NCBI GenBank assembly: GCA_024399115.1
Contig: JAKSHZ010000003.1
Span: 62,001 to 126,000 of the forward strand
DNA: 64,000 nucleotides
Source of the DNA: Bacilli bacterium
Lineage (GTDB): Bacteria > Bacillota_I > Bacilli_A > RFN20 > CAG-826
Direction: 5' to 3'
Part shown: positions 28,757 to 37,201 of the stretch, one piece after another
Numbering within the stretch: the first letter of the stretch is position 1
How the letters are laid out: each line of letters starts with the position of its first letter
The notes under the pieces: model-generated
The model's database searches: none
Told to the model about the DNA's origin: nothing
Seen by the model: the letters and a program-made list of their open reading frames with translations, nothing else
Program-made: the position numbers and the translations under genes

Positions 28757-29407
28757 TTACTTTACCTCTTGTTTCGTTTGATTTAAGTATATATTAACAC
28801 AATCACATTCTTTTCTTAAATCATCAGTTAATATTCTTTGAAGGGTACATATAGTTGAATAATTGTATTCATGTTCCTTAATAATGAACTCAAACAATAA
28901 ATCGCTATAATCTTTTAAATAATATTCTATTAAACTGAGCCTCACTGATTCATTGCAATCTTTTATATATGGGCCTTTTTCAATTAATTCTAAAGCATAG
29001 ATAATGTTTTTATATTGTTCAGTAAAATTCTCAATATTAAATGAATATAACCTGTATTTCCCAATTGTTTTTTGACGATTTGCTAATAGATTTGTATAGA
29101 TTTCAATAAATTCATCTTTATGTTCGCTGACACCTAGAGAATTGTACATAGAATAGCCAATAACAATTCCATGTCCGTTATTTATGTAATATTTAAGAAC
29201 ATCATCTTTTTTAGATTTAGTGTTAGAAACAATATACGCACGATGGGATTCTTTAGTTAAAATATGCTCATCTGCTAAACGACCTAAAATTTTGGTGTAA
29301 GTTTTATAAGGAATCATTGAAAAATGTTCTTTGTATTCTTTTGAAATATCAAAGACAATTCCTTTATTTTGAAGACAATATTCTCTTAATAATTTAGTAT
29401 AAACCAT
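28757..29407 (-). CDS. DUF6088/AbiEi-like protein
   Basis: Protein of 216 residues with an N-terminal winged helix (YKTYTKILGRLADEHILTKESHRAYIV) and then NGHGIVIGYSMYNSLGVSE, which resembles the GyisG.taa..lGL part of AbiEi-type antitoxins and DUF6088. These proteins repress and counteract AbiEii-type nucleotidyltransferase toxins, but no such toxin is nearby. Spacing of one and two bases to the genes on either side shows an operon. Confidence 0.6.
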   Translation of the reverse strand: MVYTKLLREYCLQNKGIVFDISKEYKEHFSMIPYKTYTKILGRLADEHILTKESHRAYIVSNTKSKKDDVLKYYINNGHGIVIGYSMYNSLGVSEHKDEFIEIYTNLLANRQKTIGKYRLYSFNIENFTEQYKNIIYALELIEKGPYIKDCNESVRLSLIEYYLKDYSDLLFEFIIKEHEYNYSTICTLQRILTDDLRKECDCVNIYLNQTKQEVK

Positions 29408-29409
29408 AA

Positions 29410-30435
29410 CTATTTATCTTCTTTTTCGTTAAACATCGCAATAGCTTTATGTACTTCATTTTGCAATGTTTCATAATCTGGCATTACAGTTGTGTATTTA
29501 GCGGCATAGATATTATTTTCAATGCCTTTTATAGCCATTTTTGCCAAAGGAACTTCTTTATCAGCACACAGTATAATTCCGATAGGATCACTATCACCAT
29601 CATCGTTAATCTCTTCTTTGTAATAATTGACATACATATTCATCTGACCAAAATTTTCAGGTTTTAATTTATTCATTTTGAGATCAATTAAAACATATGA
29701 CTTTAAAATTTTGTTATAGAACACCATATCAACATAATAGTTCATTCCGGCGATTGAAATTCTTTGTTGAGAACCAACAAACATAAATCCTCTTCCAAGT
29801 TCAAGTAAAAAGTCTTCAATATGATCAATAATAGCCTTTTCTAAATCAGATTCTAAAAATGGTTTTTCAGGTACACCAACAAATTCCAAAACCATTGGAT
29901 CTTTAATAAAACTATCTGGAGTTTGATATGTAACACCATTGTTAGCTAATTCCAAAACTGTTTGTTTGTTTATATCACCTTTTGATAAAAGTAAGCGTGT
30001 ATATAGTTGAGAATCTATTTGTCTTTCTAGTTCTCTAACACTCCAATTTGAGTTTTCACATTCATGTTCATAAAAACTTCTAGCATTCAAATCTGATACA
30101 CCTAAAAGAAGCAAATAATGAGACCAGCTTAATTTTCCAGACACTGTTTGGAATTTTTGAAACTCTATATAAAAACGTCGCATCGAAAATAAATTAGATT
30201 TAGAAAACCCTTTGCCAAATTCTTTAGTTAATTCTTTAGAAAGGTTGACTAAAAGTTCACTTCCATAATCGGCTTTAGCGTTTCCTTTTTGTTCTTCTTC
30301 AACAATTCTTTTTCCAATATTCCAGTAGGTTTGAACCATTATTGTATTAACGTTTCGAACTACCGATTTCTTGGATTCTTGGATAATTTTTTTAATGTCT
30401 TCTATGAATAATGTTGTTTTTAATAAGTTTGCCAT
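29410..30435 (-). CDS. YhcG/DUF1016-family PDDEXK nuclease
   Basis: Family protein of 341 residues, predicted nuclease of the PD-(D/E)XK fold often found in restriction and defence loci. The N-terminal DUF1016 helical domain (IMVQTYWNIGKRIVEEEQ ... GFSKSNLFSMRRFY) is followed by the C-terminal nuclease domain with GRGFMFVGSQQRI, YYVDMVFYN and YVLIDLKMNKLKPENFGQM; Asp and Asp-x-Lys are the expected metal ligands. First gene of a three-gene operon ending at 27880. Confidence 0.88.
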   Translation of the reverse strand: MANLLKTTLFIEDIKKIIQESKKSVVRNVNTIMVQTYWNIGKRIVEEEQKGNAKADYGSELLVNLSKELTKEFGKGFSKSNLFSMRRFYIEFQKFQTVSGKLSWSHYLLLLGVSDLNARSFYEHECENSNWSVRELERQIDSQLYTRLLLSKGDINKQTVLELANNGVTYQTPDSFIKDPMVLEFVGVPEKPFLESDLEKAIIDHIEDFLLELGRGFMFVGSQQRISIAGMNYYVDMVFYNKILKSYVLIDLKMNKLKPENFGQMNMYVNYYKEEINDDGDSDPIGIILCADKEVPLAKMAIKGIENNIYAAKYTTVMPDYETLQNEVHKAIAMFNEKEDK

Positions 30436-30496
30436 ATAATAACCTCAACAATATTATATCACATTATACCGATAAAGACGACATATATTTATAAAT

Positions 30497-30525
30497 AAAA
30501 AGACACTCTACTTTTATAGAATGTC
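30497..30525 (-). terminator. Terminator after tRNA-Trp
   Basis: GACATTCTA, 6-base loop, TAGAGTGTC and TTTTT on the minus strand. Confidence 0.75.
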
Positions 30526-30538
30526 GACTTTATTTTTC

Positions 30539-30612
30539 TGGCAGGGGTGGTAGGAATTGAACCCACGTCAATGGTTTTGGAGACCACTGTACTACCATTG
30601 TACTACACCCCT
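30539..30612 (-). tRNA. tRNA-Trp (CCA)
   Basis: Cloverleaf with acceptor AGGGGTG/CACCCCT, anticodon loop CTCCAAA (anticodon CCA), T-arm GGGTTCAATTCC, discriminator G and encoded CCA. 74 bases. A tRNA beside the accessory genes is a usual integration site, though no integrase is present. Confidence 0.95.
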
Positions 30613-30667
30613 AAGTGCTCAATAATTATTGCACTATTTAAATTACATTTCAACAAAACCGTATTAT

Positions 30668-31123
30668 TTATAATGTTCGTTCGACTGATATGAGCTTATC
30701 ATCTTTATATTTTAGAGTCATTTCAAAGTAAACATCTGTTTCTTCCATAACCTTCAAGAATGCCCTATCCCCTTCCCAAGATGGGAAATCTAAAATCTTA
30801 TCTTTATCAACCCAGACAAGTTCTCCTTCGTTACAGTCTTCAGTTAATTCACCATCAAAATCATCCGATGTAAATAAGTGCATGTATTCAGAGTAGTCAT
30901 CGTTAACAAAAGTTAGCTTTGCCCTATATTTAAAAGACTTAATATTTAGATTAGTTTCTTCTTTTACTTCTCTAATTAAAGCGGCTTCTTTAGTTTCGCC
31001 TTCTTCGATATGACCGCCAATTCCGATATATTTTCCTTGGTTCATATCGTTTTTCTTTTTATTTCTATAAATTAATAAATATTGATTATTTCTTTCTATG
31101 TAGACTAAGACTGTTTCTTCCAT
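30668..31123 (-). CDS. NUDIX hydrolase, MutT-like
   Basis: Hydrolyses a nucleoside diphosphate linked to another group, probably an oxidised dNTP. The Nudix box GGHIEEGETKEAALIREVKEE is complete (about residues 37-57, G-x5-E-x7-REVKEE). At 151 residues it is a single-domain enzyme; SERTL at the end is not informative. No strong ribosome site. Monocistronic. Confidence 0.88.
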   Translation of the reverse strand: MEETVLVYIERNNQYLLIYRNKKKNDMNQGKYIGIGGHIEEGETKEAALIREVKEETNLNIKSFKYRAKLTFVNDDYSEYMHLFTSDDFDGELTEDCNEGELVWVDKDKILDFPSWEGDRAFLKVMEETDVYFEMTLKYKDDKLISVERTL

Positions 31124-31315
31124 AATTGACGAAAATATTATGAACGAAACCCGTAAAATTTTCCAATTTCACGGCAAAATTGTTTATTTTTGAATAATTT
31201 TGGGCAAATTAGTAACTCAATGTTTAGTTCAAATTTTGTTATAAAACGAGAAAAATAAAACAATTTTGAACATCACTATATATCCTTATATTAATATAAA
31301 TAAAATTATTATATG

Positions 31316-31360
31316 TTGACATGTTCATTTTTAAGTATAAGATATAGTAATTGTGAACAC
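31316..31360 (+). promoter_or_regulatory. Promoter of the Fbp-type ABC operon with TGTTCA/TGAACA arms
   Basis: TTGACA at about 31316 with TAAGAT 16 bases on is the best pair. TGTTCA directly follows the -35 and TGAACA lies about 30 bases downstream; a further TTTGAACAT is near 31267. The inverted hexamers may be operator half-sites. Confidence 0.5.
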
Positions 31361-31374
31361 ACGAGGTAGTAAAA

Positions 31375-32415
31375 ATGAACAAATCAATTAAGTTACTTCC
31401 ATTAGCAGTATTAAGCGTTGGCGCTCTTACTGGATGTGGTAATAATAAGACTATTTATATCTTCACAGCTCATGAAGAGAATAGAATTCAACTTTATAAT
31501 AAAGAACTCAAAACACATTTCCCTGATTACAATATTCAAGTCGTTAGTAAAACTACTGGTGCTTTAATGAGTGAACTTCAAGCATCAGGTACAAATACTC
31601 AATGCGACATCTTTGTTGGTATAGAAATCACTAATGCTGAAATTCTTTTAAAGGGTAATGAAAATTTATTCGCTGATCTTTCTGATTACGACACTTCACA
31701 CTACGTTGATGAAGTTCTTCAATATCAAAATGATACAGTCTTAGCTGACGGCTCAACTAGAAAAGGTCATAAAAAATATCACATTCAAGATAAAGAAGCG
31801 GGTTGCATTGTCTACTCAAAATCTTTATGTGGTGATAACGTCCCTACTTCATACAACGATTTACTCGATGCATCTTACAAAGGCAAAATCATTATGCCTA
31901 ACCCAAAAAGTTCTGGTACAGGATACTATTTCTACAATGGATTAGTCAGCACTCTTGGTAAAAACTCAGCTATTTCTTATTTCAATAGCCTTAACGATAA
32001 CGTTAAAGAATGGTCTTCATCAGGAAGCGGACCAGTCAAAGGCGTTGATAGAAAAGAAATCGCTGTTGGATTAGGTATGCACTTCCAAGCTGTTGAATAC
32101 GCAAACAAAAATAGCGATATCGGAATTACATATTTCTCTGAAGGTTCTCCATATACTCTTTACACTATGGGTATGATTAACGGAAAACAAAATAGACCAG
32201 AAGTAAAAGAAGTTTACGATTACTTCTTCTCTCATGTAAACTATTTAGATAATTCTGAAATTGTTCCTGAAACAATCTATAAACCAGAATTTGCTAAAAC
32301 ACCTACTGTTGCTAACTGGAAATCTCCAAGTGACTATGGTGTTGATTACACAAGCATGAGAAATTTATTAGACCCTAACTTCAAGCAAGAATTATTAGAC
32401 GCATGGAAAAACTAA
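31375..32415 (+). CDS. Fbp/AEP-type solute-binding lipoprotein
   Basis: Extracellular binding protein of an ABC importer. The signal ends in GALTGCGNN. YIFTAHEENRIQLYNKEL and QCDIFVGIEITNAEIL match the fold of the ferric-iron, 2-aminoethylphosphonate and thiamine-binding class, and NPKSSGTGYYFYNGLV is the usual hinge region. Length 346. First gene of a three-gene operon; its last 13 bases overlap the ATPase gene. Iron, phosphonate or a polyamine are all possible ligands; I cannot see the metal-binding Tyr pair clearly. Confidence 0.8.
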   Translation: MNKSIKLLPLAVLSVGALTGCGNNKTIYIFTAHEENRIQLYNKELKTHFPDYNIQVVSKTTGALMSELQASGTNTQCDIFVGIEITNAEILLKGNENLFADLSDYDTSHYVDEVLQYQNDTVLADGSTRKGHKKYHIQDKEAGCIVYSKSLCGDNVPTSYNDLLDASYKGKIIMPNPKSSGTGYYFYNGLVSTLGKNSAISYFNSLNDNVKEWSSSGSGPVKGVDRKEIAVGLGMHFQAVEYANKNSDIGITYFSEGSPYTLYTMGMINGKQNRPEVKEVYDYFFSHVNYLDNSEIVPETIYKPEFAKTPTVANWKSPSDYGVDYTSMRNLLDPNFKQELLDAWKN

Positions 32416-33215
32416 CACCAAAAATTAGCATTAGAAACTTAAATAAGAAATTTAACGGACAAGATGTTCTTTCCGATATTTCCTTTGACGTAAATGAAGG
32501 TGAATTCATTTCAATTTTAGGTGCGTCTGGATGTGGAAAGACTACACTATTAAAAATCTTAATCGGTATTGAAAAAGCTGATTCTGGAGTTGTACTTAAA
32601 GACGATCAAGACATCACAAATAAACTTCCTAGCGAAAGAGGAATGGGTATGGTTTTCCAAAACTATGCATTATTCCCAAATATGAATGTCTACGATAACG
32701 TCACTTACGCATTAAAATCTAAAAAAGAATACCTTCCATCATTAGATGGCAGTGAAGGTAAAGTCTTAAGAAAATATACTAAGCAAGAAATCGATGAGAT
32801 TGCTGAAAACGTTATTTTCATTGTTGGCCTTACTGATTTTAAGAAAAAGAAACCAACAAAAATGAGTGGCGGTCAACAACAAAGAGTCGCGATTGCTCGC
32901 ACTCTTGCTCTTAACCCAGACATTATTCTTTTTGATGAACCTATGGCAGCACTTGATGCTGAAATTCGTATGGCTTTAAGACAAGAAATTAAAGCTCTTC
33001 AAAAGAATTTAAATAAAACGATTATTTTTGTCACTCACGATCAAGAAGAAGCTTTCTCAATGAGCGACAGAATTATCGTAATGAACGAAGGAAACATCGC
33101 TCAGTTCGATACACCTAGCAATATCTACAATCACCCTGCAAATGGGTTTGTCAAAAATTTCGTTGTCTCACATTTAGATGCGAAAATGAAAGCCATTCAA
33201 GAAAGCATTAAATAA
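32403..33215 (+). CDS. PotA/FbpC-type ABC ATPase
   Basis: Energises the neighbouring importer. Walker A GASGCGKTT (about residues 36-44), Q-loop FQNYALFPNM, signature MSGGQQQRVAIAR, Walker B IILFDEPMAALD and VTHD are intact. A roughly 25-residue insertion (KEYLPSLDGSEGKVLRKYTK) lies in the helical domain. At 270 residues it lacks the C-terminal TOBE regulatory domain of many family members. It starts inside the previous gene and is probably translationally coupled. Confidence 0.88.
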   Translation: MEKLTPKISIRNLNKKFNGQDVLSDISFDVNEGEFISILGASGCGKTTLLKILIGIEKADSGVVLKDDQDITNKLPSERGMGMVFQNYALFPNMNVYDNVTYALKSKKEYLPSLDGSEGKVLRKYTKQEIDEIAENVIFIVGLTDFKKKKPTKMSGGQQQRVAIARTLALNPDIILFDEPMAALDAEIRMALRQEIKALQKNLNKTIIFVTHDQEEAFSMSDRIIVMNEGNIAQFDTPSNIYNHPANGFVKNFVVSHLDAKMKAIQESIK

Positions 33216-33216
33216 T

Positions 33217-34857
33217 ATGGAGCAAACAAAGAAAAAGGTACTTACTCCATCTATTCTTTTACAAGGAGGATTGATTCTAATCCTCTTTGTCTTTTTAATT
33301 GTTCCTTTGTTAATTATTCTTTTTAAAATTGATTTTGTAGGTTTAAAAAGTATCTTCTCTAATGAAGTTTTTTATAAATCGATTAAAAACTCTATTATTT
33401 ATACTTTTATTTCCACAACTATCGTGGTTATTTTGTCTACAATATGTGCATATTTCTTATCTCGATTAAGAATTAAAGGGAAAAAGTTTTTGTTATTATT
33501 CTTAATTCTTCCTATGCTAATTCCTACTATTTCAATAGGATTAGGAATAAGAACTTTATTTGGTGTAAATGGTTTCTTAGATCAATTCCTACATATCAAA
33601 GTTGATGGACTTGGATTCATGGACTTAATTATTGGTTCAGTTGTTTTTGCTTTCCCAGTTTCATTTCTTCTCATTTATGACGCTCTTCTTTATGAAGATA
33701 GAAGCGTTTATGATGCTGCAAATACACTTGGATTAACTAGAACAAAATCATTCTTTGGTGTTACACTTCCATACTTAAAAACAACACTCATCTCAGCATT
33801 CTTTGCTACATTTACATTAATTTTCTCTGATTACGGCCTTCCAATGGAAGTTGCTGGAAAAGTAAAAACAATTCCGATGTTTTTGTATGAGCAAGCACAA
33901 GGCCTTAATGCCTCCAATTATGGAAAAGCAGCGGTAATATCATTTGCTTTATTAATTCCTGCTGTTATAGCTTTTGTATTTGATGTACTAACGAAAGAGA
34001 GTGCAAGTGGCGTTTCAAACAAAGAACACTTAAAACCAACAAAATTATTTAACATCGTTGGTATTGCAACAATCGTTTTAGTGGGAATTTTTCTTTCTCT
34101 TCCACTTATCTCATTTGTCACAATCTCATTTGTAACAAGTTTTCCTAACAACATGACTTTTTCGTTTGAAAATTACAAAAAAGCATTCTCACCATACAGC
34201 AGTGTCAACATTACTGCCTTCTTAACCAACTCGTTAATAATCTCTTTGCTATCTGGGTTAGTTGGAACTGTTGTTGCCTATATATGCGGATACGCCACAT
34301 CTAGAACAGAAGGGAAATTAAAGAAAGTATTGCACTTAATTTCTATTTCTTCTCTAGCTATTCCTGGCCTCGTCTTAGGACTTGGATATGTGTTCCTTTT
34401 TGCTAACACAACTGGATGGTTCGCTGGAACAATTACTATCTTAGTTGTTGTTAACATCATCCACTATTTCTCTTCGCCATATTTAATGGCTAAAAACGCT
34501 TTCGAAAAGATCGATAGAAACTATGAAACAGTCGCAGAAACATTAGGAATTAGTCGCGCTTCTATGTTCTTTAAAGTCATGATTCCTAATACTACTGGAA
34601 CTATTCTACAGATGTTTTCATACATCTTTATTAACAGCATGATTACTATTTCAGCAGTCAGCTTCTTAAGTACTTATGCAACCCAACCTTTAGCCGTATC
34701 TATCACTACATACGAGAATCAAGGAATATGGGAGATGGAAGCAGTCATCTCTACTTTGATTCTTTTAATCAACGTAGTAATGAAAGTTGTATTTGATTCA
34801 TTGAGCAGTTCGTTTAGTAAAATCAACGCTAAAGTTAATGCTTTAATTAAGCGATAA
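33217..34857 (+). CDS. Two-domain ABC permease (FbpB/PhnU-V fused type)
   Basis: Membrane permease of 546 residues formed by two fused copies of the transmembrane unit, about twelve helices. Each half has an EAA-type coupling loop: YDAANTLGLTRTKSFFGVTLPYL (around residues 168-190) and YETVAETLGISRASMFFKVMIPN (around residues 435-457). A fused permease of this kind is typical of ferric-iron (FbpB) and aminoethylphosphonate importers. Last gene of the operon. Confidence 0.88.
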   Translation: MEQTKKKVLTPSILLQGGLILILFVFLIVPLLIILFKIDFVGLKSIFSNEVFYKSIKNSIIYTFISTTIVVILSTICAYFLSRLRIKGKKFLLLFLILPMLIPTISIGLGIRTLFGVNGFLDQFLHIKVDGLGFMDLIIGSVVFAFPVSFLLIYDALLYEDRSVYDAANTLGLTRTKSFFGVTLPYLKTTLISAFFATFTLIFSDYGLPMEVAGKVKTIPMFLYEQAQGLNASNYGKAAVISFALLIPAVIAFVFDVLTKESASGVSNKEHLKPTKLFNIVGIATIVLVGIFLSLPLISFVTISFVTSFPNNMTFSFENYKKAFSPYSSVNITAFLTNSLIISLLSGLVGTVVAYICGYATSRTEGKLKKVLHLISISSLAIPGLVLGLGYVFLFANTTGWFAGTITILVVVNIIHYFSSPYLMAKNAFEKIDRNYETVAETLGISRASMFFKVMIPNTTGTILQMFSYIFINSMITISAVSFLSTYATQPLAVSITTYENQGIWEMEAVISTLILLINVVMKVVFDSLSSSFSKINAKVNALIKR

Positions 34858-34875
34858 ATAAGACAAAATCTCAAA

Positions 34876-34914
34876 AATAAAAGCCTTATCGAATCAGACC
34901 GATAAGGCGTATTT
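34876..34914. terminator. Bidirectional terminator
   Basis: GCCTTATCG and CGATAAGGC with an 8-base loop, T-rich on both sides. Serves the ABC operon on the plus strand and the xylanase gene on the minus strand. Confidence 0.88.
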
Positions 34915-34915
34915 T

Positions 34916-36613
34916 TTATTCTTCTATTTGAACTATATCTTGAATTGCTTCTAAGACACCATAATAAGCTGGTTTCTTCTTAAATGTTCTGTCGAACAAT
35001 AATGGGTTTTGATTTGACTTCCATGAAGCGTCATCATTAATTCCCCAAACGACATATGCTGTAACGTTTGTTTCTCCAGCAATATTTGCTTCAAGAATCT
35101 TCTTTGTTAAGTTCTTATATGCTGTCTTTTGTTGTTCTAAGTTTTGATCAGAAGTTCCGTTTACTGTGATATCTAATTCAGTAATTTGACATTCGAGACC
35201 TTTAGCTTGAATCATTCTTGCGTCAGTCATGATGTTTTCTAAGTTTGCATTTGAATCGATATGGCCTTGGATACCAACGCCATCAATCAATTCTTCTTCA
35301 ATAGCTTTCTTTAAAAGAGTATCTAAAGCGTATTTACAGTGATTTGTGTTGTAGTCGAATGAGAAGTCGTTATAGAAGAGTTTTTGATCTTCTGCTTTAT
35401 ATTGGCTAGCATATTTAAATGCGTAGTAGACGAAATCTTCTCCAACTGTGTTATACCAGTTGTTATTATTTGTTCTGAGTCCACCATTTTCGATAGCTTC
35501 ATTAGATACGTCAACCGCGTAAACTAATCCAGGCCATCTTTCATTAATTGTGTCTAATGTTGTTCCAATGAAGTTTTCCATTCTTTGTAACATTAATTCT
35601 CTACTAGCTTTTGGACCATTTTGTGTGTAGTTAGTTGTAAAGAACCATCCAGGTGTTTGAGAATACCAAACAAATGTGTGATGTCTTACTCCGATATGGT
35701 TAGCTTCACACCAGTTGTATAGCTTTTCAAATGGAGTTGTTTTAATAACAACTGCAGCAGGATCGTTTTGAGCAGCTTCTTGACATTTTGTTTGGTCTAA
35801 GATTTGCTCTGGTTTACCTTCATTTTCTGCGGTTAATGAATTGAAGTTTTCTTTGGCGATTTTTCTAATAGTTGTGTTTTTTAACATGTTATTAGACATA
35901 CATGCGCCTACTTTAAAATAATCTTCGTAAGTTTTATATAAGCTCTCATCGTTTGATACATACCCAGTTGAAACTGTTTCTTCACCTAATGTGATATCAA
36001 TATCGTCGATATAGAATTTAGCAGGCAAAGAAGCATCAACTACTTCATAATTAAGTCTAATGCCTCCTAATGTATCAAGAGTGTCATAAGAGATTACCGT
36101 TCTAATCCATTCTTCATTTTTGTCTTCTGATGACACTACATCTCCATTAATAACATCTCTTCCAGATCCTTTTGCGGATAATTGGAGAGAAGCGATGTTC
36201 GAATCAGATGGCAAATAGAAATATAAAGAGATGATATCGCCGTTTTTTGCATCGTCCTCAGTAAAATATGGGTTCTCTAAGAAATCAGTGCCTAAAACGC
36301 CTTTTTTGTTACTTCCTGCGTTAAGTGTGTAATATAGGGAAACTTTGTCTTCTCTACCAAAGGTAGTTTCCACTTCTACTGAGCCTGTACCTTCGCTTGA
36401 GTTAGAAGAAATTCCTAATGGAGCTTCACTAAACTTTTTAGTGTTTGTCCAATGTTTAACAGAGTCTCCGATTTCAATTGGGCCTTGTTCTTCATCTTCG
36501 TCATCATTAATTCCTGGATTTGGTTTTGGCTTATTAGCGTTTTCTCCACAACCGACCAAAGAAAAAGCGGTTAACAAAGGTAAAAGACCTGTAATTATTT
36601 TGCGTCTATTCAT
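34916..36613 (-). CDS. GH10 endo-beta-1,4-xylanase lipoprotein
   Basis: Surface-anchored xylanase cutting xylan backbones outside the cell. The lipobox is SLVGCGEN, followed by an acidic linker (NDDEDEEQGP). Residues about 50-210 form a carbohydrate-binding beta-sandwich of the CBM4/9/22 type. The GH10 barrel follows, with HTFVWYSQTPGWFF, the acid/base Glu in YAVDVSNEAIENG and the nucleophile Glu in CQITELDI. Length 565. It stands alone with its own terminator, beside the fructan cluster, so the organism attacks more than one plant polysaccharide. Confidence 0.92.
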   Translation of the reverse strand: MNRRKIITGLLPLLTAFSLVGCGENANKPKPNPGINDDEDEEQGPIEIGDSVKHWTNTKKFSEAPLGISSNSSEGTGSVEVETTFGREDKVSLYYTLNAGSNKKGVLGTDFLENPYFTEDDAKNGDIISLYFYLPSDSNIASLQLSAKGSGRDVINGDVVSSEDKNEEWIRTVISYDTLDTLGGIRLNYEVVDASLPAKFYIDDIDITLGEETVSTGYVSNDESLYKTYEDYFKVGACMSNNMLKNTTIRKIAKENFNSLTAENEGKPEQILDQTKCQEAAQNDPAAVVIKTTPFEKLYNWCEANHIGVRHHTFVWYSQTPGWFFTTNYTQNGPKASRELMLQRMENFIGTTLDTINERWPGLVYAVDVSNEAIENGGLRTNNNNWYNTVGEDFVYYAFKYASQYKAEDQKLFYNDFSFDYNTNHCKYALDTLLKKAIEEELIDGVGIQGHIDSNANLENIMTDARMIQAKGLECQITELDITVNGTSDQNLEQQKTAYKNLTKKILEANIAGETNVTAYVVWGINDDASWKSNQNPLLFDRTFKKKPAYYGVLEAIQDIVQIEE

Positions 36614-36692
36614 ATATAAAACCTCTATGACTTTATTTTATTAAGTCATTTTCAAATTGCAACAATTAATAGATTAATAGACTGATTTATTT

Positions 36693-36764
36693 CTATAATT
36701 GTTTCTTTCCGTCAATTACTTCTCTGATTTCTTTTTCGTTTAAATATAACGTTGTAGATATGTT
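36693..36764 (-). pseudogene. Remnant of a paralogue of the gene at 55171-55935
   Basis: The minus strand encodes LYLNEKEIREVIDGKKQL followed by a stop, matching FYLSEKEVRDVIDGSKRL, the last residues of the 254-aa protein at 55171. Homology ends at an in-frame stop at about 36765. Only some 22 codons survive, so this is the tail of a deleted copy. Confidence 0.7.
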
Positions 36765-36792
36765 TTATTTAAATTAGGTCATTCATATTTTA

Positions 36793-36868
36793 CTATGCGT
36801 TTGCACAACATATACATTTAATAATTATGTTTTTGTGCATTTGCTTTATTTTATTTGTGCGTTTGCAT
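36793..36868. promoter_or_regulatory. Three TTGTGC(N)TTTGC-like operator elements
   Basis: GCGTTTGCACAA (36797-36808, inverse orientation), TTGTGCATTTGC (36833-36844) and TTGTGCGTTTGCAT (36855-36868) lie between the xylanase and the 41-aa peptide gene. TTGTGCAAAT occurs twice in the LacI gene's own upstream region (52383, 52416), so the LacI-family protein is the likely binder. The rest of the 36614-36983 gap holds a weak TATAGT -10 (36919-36924) and a small AAGGC/GCCTT hairpin. Confidence 0.55.
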
Positions 36869-36983
36869 AAAAATACTGTTTTTAACAAAATTCATTTTTA
36901 TTAGAAAAAATATATGTGTATAGTATGTGTGCAAGGCAAGAAAAGCCTTAAAGAAAACAATTAAAAACGTAGGAGGATACATT

Positions 36984-37109
36984 ATGTACGACTTTGAAGA
37001 ATTAGATAGAATGGAAATGAACGAAAGCAAAAAACCAGTTGCTAAAAAATTAGGCTTCTTTGCTAAATTAGCATACTGTTGGATCAACATTGCATCTATC
37101 ATTCGTTAA
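36984..37109 (+). CDS. 41-aa peptide, unknown function
   Basis: Small gene with a near-perfect AGGAGG seven bases ahead of its ATG. The peptide starts acidic (MYDFEELDRMEMNES), then is basic (KKPVAKKLG), and ends in a hydrophobic or amphipathic helix (FFAKLAYCWINIASIIR) with one Cys. It has its own upstream region with repeated operator-like elements and a strong terminator. It could be a membrane-associated micropeptide that modulates a transporter. I recognise no family. Confidence 0.65.
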   Translation: MYDFEELDRMEMNESKKPVAKKLGFFAKLAYCWINIASIIR

Positions 37110-37145
37110 TAACAGACCAGAAAATATCCATAATTTATTACCAAA

Positions 37146-37193
37146 CAAAAATGACGGATCTTAATCCAATTGGGTTAAATCCGTCATTTTTAA
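37146..37193. terminator. Bidirectional terminator between the peptide gene and the MsmK gene
   Basis: AAATGACGGAT ... ATCCGTCATTT with additional pairing TTAAtCCAATTGGGTTAA in the middle, giving a long interrupted hairpin with T-rich flanks on both strands. Confidence 0.88.
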
Positions 37194-37201
37194 ATATTTA
37201 G

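Noticed and set aside
26275-30612. Prophage or integrative element next to tRNA-Trp
   Set aside because: No integrase, terminase or structural genes; the 19-bp repeats do not match the tRNA end.
36851-37102. 83-aa frame opposite the 41-aa peptide gene
   Set aside because: No ribosome site, runs through the operator region and opposite a gene with a near-perfect AGGAGG.
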